A stretch of 57,160 bases of DNA from Pyrinomonadaceae bacterium. GTDB taxonomy: Bacteria; Acidobacteriota; Blastocatellia; Pyrinomonadales; Pyrinomonadaceae. The DNA lies in the NCBI GenBank assembly GCA_030841105.1, contig JAVEDE010000020.1:1-57160 (forward strand). The letters run 5' to 3'. A program made the translations under genes and the position numbers. Of the stretch, positions 54,279 to 57,160 are shown piece after piece. Position 1 is the first letter of the stretch, and each line of letters opens with the position of its first letter. The notes beneath the pieces were generated by a model. That model made no database searches. It saw nothing but the letters and a program-made list of their open reading frames with translations, and was not told where the DNA came from.

Positions 54279-57160
54279 ATGCGACACGGACGAAGCGTGC
54301 AGAGAGGCGTGAGGCCGTCGCCACGGCTGCTGCTAGTGCTCGCGCTGTGCGGCGCATGGTGGGCGGCCGCCCCCGCTGCTGTTGTCGTCCACGCGCAGTC
54401 GGAAGCGTTGGCGGACGCCGAACGGCTCAACGCTCAACTCGTCCAACTCTACGGGGCGGGGCACTACGACGAGGCCATACAGCTAGCCGAACGCGTGCTT
54501 GAGATCAGGGAGAAGGCGTTGGACGCAGCACATCCCGCGGTCGCACTGTCGCTCAACAATCTGGCCTTGCTGTACAGCACCAAAGGCGACTACGCGCGCG
54601 CCGAGCCGCTCTACCGCCGCTCGCTGGCGATCTATGAGAAGGCATTCGGCGCGGAGCACCCCGACGTGGCACTGTCACTGAACAACTTGGCGGGGCTATA
54701 CGACAACATGGGCGACTATGCGCGCGCCGAACCGCTCTATCGCCGCGCTCTCGCCATCAAGGAGAAAGCGTTGGGGGCGGAGCATCCGGATGTCGCGCTG
54801 TCGCTCAACAACCTCGCGGCGTTGTACAAGACCACGGGCGACTATGCGCGCGCCAAGCCTTTGTATCTGCGCGCGCTGGCCGTCAGAGAGAAAGCGTTGA
54901 GCGCGGAGCATCCGGACGTGGCTCTGTCGCTCAATAACCTCGCGGTCTTGTACGAGGCCGAAGGCGACTACGCGCGCGCCGCGCCGCTGTTTCAACGCGC
55001 GCTAGCGATCTACGAGAAAACGCTCGGCGCGGAACACCCCGACGTGGCGCTGGCGTTGAACAATCTGGCCTTGTTGTACGAGGCCACAGGCGACTACCCG
55101 CGCGTCGAACCGCTCTTACAGCGTGCGCTGGCGATCAGGGAGAAAGCCCTGGGCGCGGAGCACCCGGACGTGGCGCAGTCGCTCGGCAATCTGGCGGAAC
55201 TGTATCGTCTCAAAGGCGACTACGCGCGCTCCGAGCCGCTGCACCTGCGGTCGCTCGCCACCTATGAGAAGTCGCTCGGCGCGGAGCACCCGGATGTCGC
55301 CACGGCTTTGAACAATCTGGCTTTGCTCTATAAGACGACGGGTGATTACGCGCGCGCCGAACCGCTCGACCGCCGCGCCCTCGTGATCAGAGAGAAGACG
55401 CTCGGCGCGGAGCATCGAGACGTGGCGCAGTCGTTGAACAATCTCGGCGCGCTCTACAAGACGATGGGCGATTACGCGCGCGCCGAGCCGCTCTACCGCC
55501 GTGCGCTCGCCATTAGAGAGAAAGTGTTAGGCGCAGAGCACCCGGAGGTCGCCACGTCGCTCAATAATCTGGGAGTGCTCTACGAAGCCACGGGCGACTA
55601 CGCGCGCGCCGCGCCGTTGTACCTGCGCGCGCTCGCCGTCAGGGAGAAAGCGTTGGGCGTAGGACACCCTGAGGTCGCGCAATCGCTCAACAATCTGGCC
55701 TTGCTATACGAGGCCACAGGCGACTACGAACGCGCGGTCGCCGGACTGACGCGCGCCGCCGAGATCAGCGAGCACAACGTCGCGCTGATCTTGGTCACCA
55801 GTTCGGAAAGGCAGAAACAGCTTTACCTCGACACCATCGTCGGCGAGACGGATTCCATCATCTCGCTCAACGTGACGGGCGCGCCGAAAAGCGACGCGGC
55901 CACGCGGCTCGCGCTGACGACTATCCTGCGACGCAAAGGGCGCGCGCTCGATGCGATGACCGACCAGATCGCAGCCCTGCGTCGTCGCGCCGCGCCGGAA
56001 GATCAAAAGCTGCTCGATCAACTCGCGGCCGCCCGCGCGCAACTCGCCAACGTGCAACTCGGCGGCGCAAACGGCAACCTCGCGCCCGCCGCGCGGCAAG
56101 CGCAACTCTCCGCTCTCGGAGAAGAGATCGAGCGGCTGGAAACGGACATCAGCCGCCGCAGCGCGGAGTTTCGCGCGCAGGCGCAGCCCGTCACCCTGCC
56201 GAACGTGCAGGCAGCGTTGCCCGCCGACGCTGCCTTAATCGAAATCTTCTCGTACCAGCCCTTCGAAGCGCGCGCGAAGAACAACGCCGCGAGGTTCGGC
56301 GCGTCGCGTTACGTGGCCTACGTCGCGCGGCGTGAAGCCGAGCCGCAGTTCGTGGACTTGGGCGAGGCGGCGGCGATTGAGTCGAACGTCGAGAAACTGC
56401 GCGTCGCGTTGCGCGACGGGCGGCGGGCGGCGGCGGGCGACGTGGCGTTGGTGAAGTCGGCGGCGCGCGCCGTTGACGAGCAGGTGATGCGTCCGGTGCG
56501 CGCGCTTTTGGGCGCGACGCGGCGCGTCTTCCTCTCGCCCGACGGCGTGCTGAACCTGATGCCCTTCGCCGCGCTGGTGGACGAGCGCGGCAAGTACCTC
56601 GTCGAAGATTACACGCTCACTTACCTGACGAGCGGGCGCGACCTGCTCCGCTTACAGGCGACGGGCGCGAGCCGGCAGCCCCCGCTCGTGCTTGCCAACC
56701 CGCTCTACGACGACGGCGTCGGCGACAAGAAGACTGAGACGCTCGCCGCCGCCGCGCAGCGCGACGTGGATTTCGACGCCATTGATTTCAGCAAGGTGCG
56801 TTACGCGCCGCTGCCCGGCACGGCGGAAGAGGCCCAGAGCCTAAGCGCGCTCATGCCCGGTGCGCGGGTGCTGTCGGCCGCCGCGGCCACGGAGTCGGCG
56901 TTGAAACAGGCGCACAGCCCGCGCCTCCTGCACGTCGCCACGCACGGTTTCTTCCTGACGGATCAGCCGGGCGCGGCGCAGTCGCGCGGCCTCGAACTCG
57001 GAGGCGCGACGGGCGACGCCGCCGCACGCGGCAAGAATCTGTTGTTGCGCTCAGGGCTGATTCTCGCGGGCGTCAATCAACGCCGGAGCGGGGCGGACGA
57101 GGACGGCGTACTCACCGCCGCCGAAGCCGCCGCGCTCGATCTGTGGGGGACGAAACTCGT
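54279..57160 (+). CDS. TPR-CHAT protein, 3' end beyond the window
   Basis: An exported protein of at least 960 residues, open at the window end. The ATG at 54279 gives a basic then hydrophobic signal sequence (LLLVLALCGAWWAAA). Ten or so tandem 42-residue kinesin-light-chain-type TPRs follow from about residue 63 to 483 (GDYARAEPLYRRALAIREKA, GAEHPDVALSLNNLALLY). A helical linker leads to a CHAT caspase-like peptidase domain, with the catalytic His in HVATHGFF near residue 889. The expected catalytic Cys motif would come just past the cut. GTG at 54309 is an alternative start. Confidence 0.88.
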   Translation, partial: MRHGRSVQRGVRPSPRLLLVLALCGAWWAAAPAAVVVHAQSEALADAERLNAQLVQLYGAGHYDEAIQLAERVLEIREKALDAAHPAVALSLNNLALLYSTKGDYARAEPLYRRSLAIYEKAFGAEHPDVALSLNNLAGLYDNMGDYARAEPLYRRALAIKEKALGAEHPDVALSLNNLAALYKTTGDYARAKPLYLRALAVREKALSAEHPDVALSLNNLAVLYEAEGDYARAAPLFQRALAIYEKTLGAEHPDVALALNNLALLYEATGDYPRVEPLLQRALAIREKALGAEHPDVAQSLGNLAELYRLKGDYARSEPLHLRSLATYEKSLGAEHPDVATALNNLALLYKTTGDYARAEPLDRRALVIREKTLGAEHRDVAQSLNNLGALYKTMGDYARAEPLYRRALAIREKVLGAEHPEVATSLNNLGVLYEATGDYARAAPLYLRALAVREKALGVGHPEVAQSLNNLALLYEATGDYERAVAGLTRAAEISEHNVALILVTSSERQKQLYLDTIVGETDSIISLNVTGAPKSDAATRLALTTILRRKGRALDAMTDQIAALRRRAAPEDQKLLDQLAAARAQLANVQLGGANGNLAPAARQAQLSALGEEIERLETDISRRSAEFRAQAQPVTLPNVQAALPADAALIEIFSYQPFEARAKNNAARFGASRYVAYVARREAEPQFVDLGEAAAIESNVEKLRVALRDGRRAAAGDVALVKSAARAVDEQVMRPVRALLGATRRVFLSPDGVLNLMPFAALVDERGKYLVEDYTLTYLTSGRDLLRLQATGASRQPPLVLANPLYDDGVGDKKTETLAAAAQRDVDFDAIDFSKVRYAPLPGTAEEAQSLSALMPGARVLSAAAATESALKQAHSPRLLHVATHGFFLTDQPGAAQSRGLELGGATGDAAARGKNLLLRSGLILAGVNQRRSGADEDGVLTAAEAAALDLWGTKL
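54466..55725 (+). repeat. Tandem 126-bp repeats encoding TPR units
   Basis: About ten units with an exact 126-base period; the string for GDYARA recurs near 54594, 54720, 54846, 54972, 55098, 55224, 55350, 55476 and 55602. Base identity between units is high, which points to recent duplication or gene conversion. Confidence 0.9.

Noticed and set aside
54466..55725. Regular 126-base repeats considered as a CRISPR or satellite array
   Set aside because: They are in one continuous reading frame encoding TPR units, with no unique spacers.

Overview
The window is GC-rich and tightly packed, with nearly all genes on the + strand. It looks like a member of the Acidobacteriota, probably class Blastocatellia. 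This is an inference from an ADOP-type duplicated permease, a secreted acetamidase-like protein, Asn-rich tails and the housekeeping gene order; no rRNA gene is present to confirm it.

Region 1 (1-19053) is the 3' part of a nonribosomal peptide cluster: the end of an NRPS (adenylation end, carrier, thioesterase), an MbtH-like protein, a secreted acetamidase/formamidase-like protein, a CmlA-type diiron beta-hydroxylase, an SbnA/SbnB pair that should supply L-2,3-diaminopropionate, a glycosyltransferase, an ADOP permease, an MsbA-type ABC exporter, a TonB-dependent receptor, a 2OG-Fe(II) oxygenase, a type II thioesterase and an Sfp-type phosphopantetheinyl transferase. The receptor suggests an iron-scavenging product, probably containing diaminopropionate and a beta-hydroxy amino acid.

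Region 2 (19054-20640) is a small accessory patch. It has tandem 26-bp repeats, a small unknown gene with a structured leader, and a divergent, apparently leaderless excisionase-type HTH gene.

Region 3 (20641-42263) is housekeeping: def, a P5C dehydrogenase, fmt, rsmB, a PASTA-only protein with a long Asn-rich tail, rpe, BamD-like and TPR envelope proteins, a CAP protein, ispE, tRNA-Gln(UUG), prs, rplY, pth, rpsF, rpsR, rplI, dnaB and alr. Region 4 (42396-50421) holds tonB divergent from an orphan encapsulated-ferritin-like gene, an ArsC-like gene whose catalytic Cys codon is an in-frame TGA followed by a SECIS-like hairpin (a probable selenoprotein), a methyltransferase, radA, a PIN/TRAM protein, ispD, ispF and a pyrimidine phosphorylase. 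Region 5 (50418-57160) has a BMP-type lipoprotein, an OsmC protein, a two-domain ABC ATPase and a TPR-CHAT protein cut by the window end.

The most unusual feature across the window is a set of at least 13 intergenic inverted repeats whose arms are arrays of 7-base units. Unit sequences differ between elements (GTGACAA, GGGGAAA, GTTTCAA, CGATGAA, TTGTCCG, GCTGACG types). Several supply the stop codon and C-terminal residues of the upstream gene (fmt and alr end in the same ten residues) and several end a few bases before the next start codon, leaving no visible Shine-Dalgarno there.
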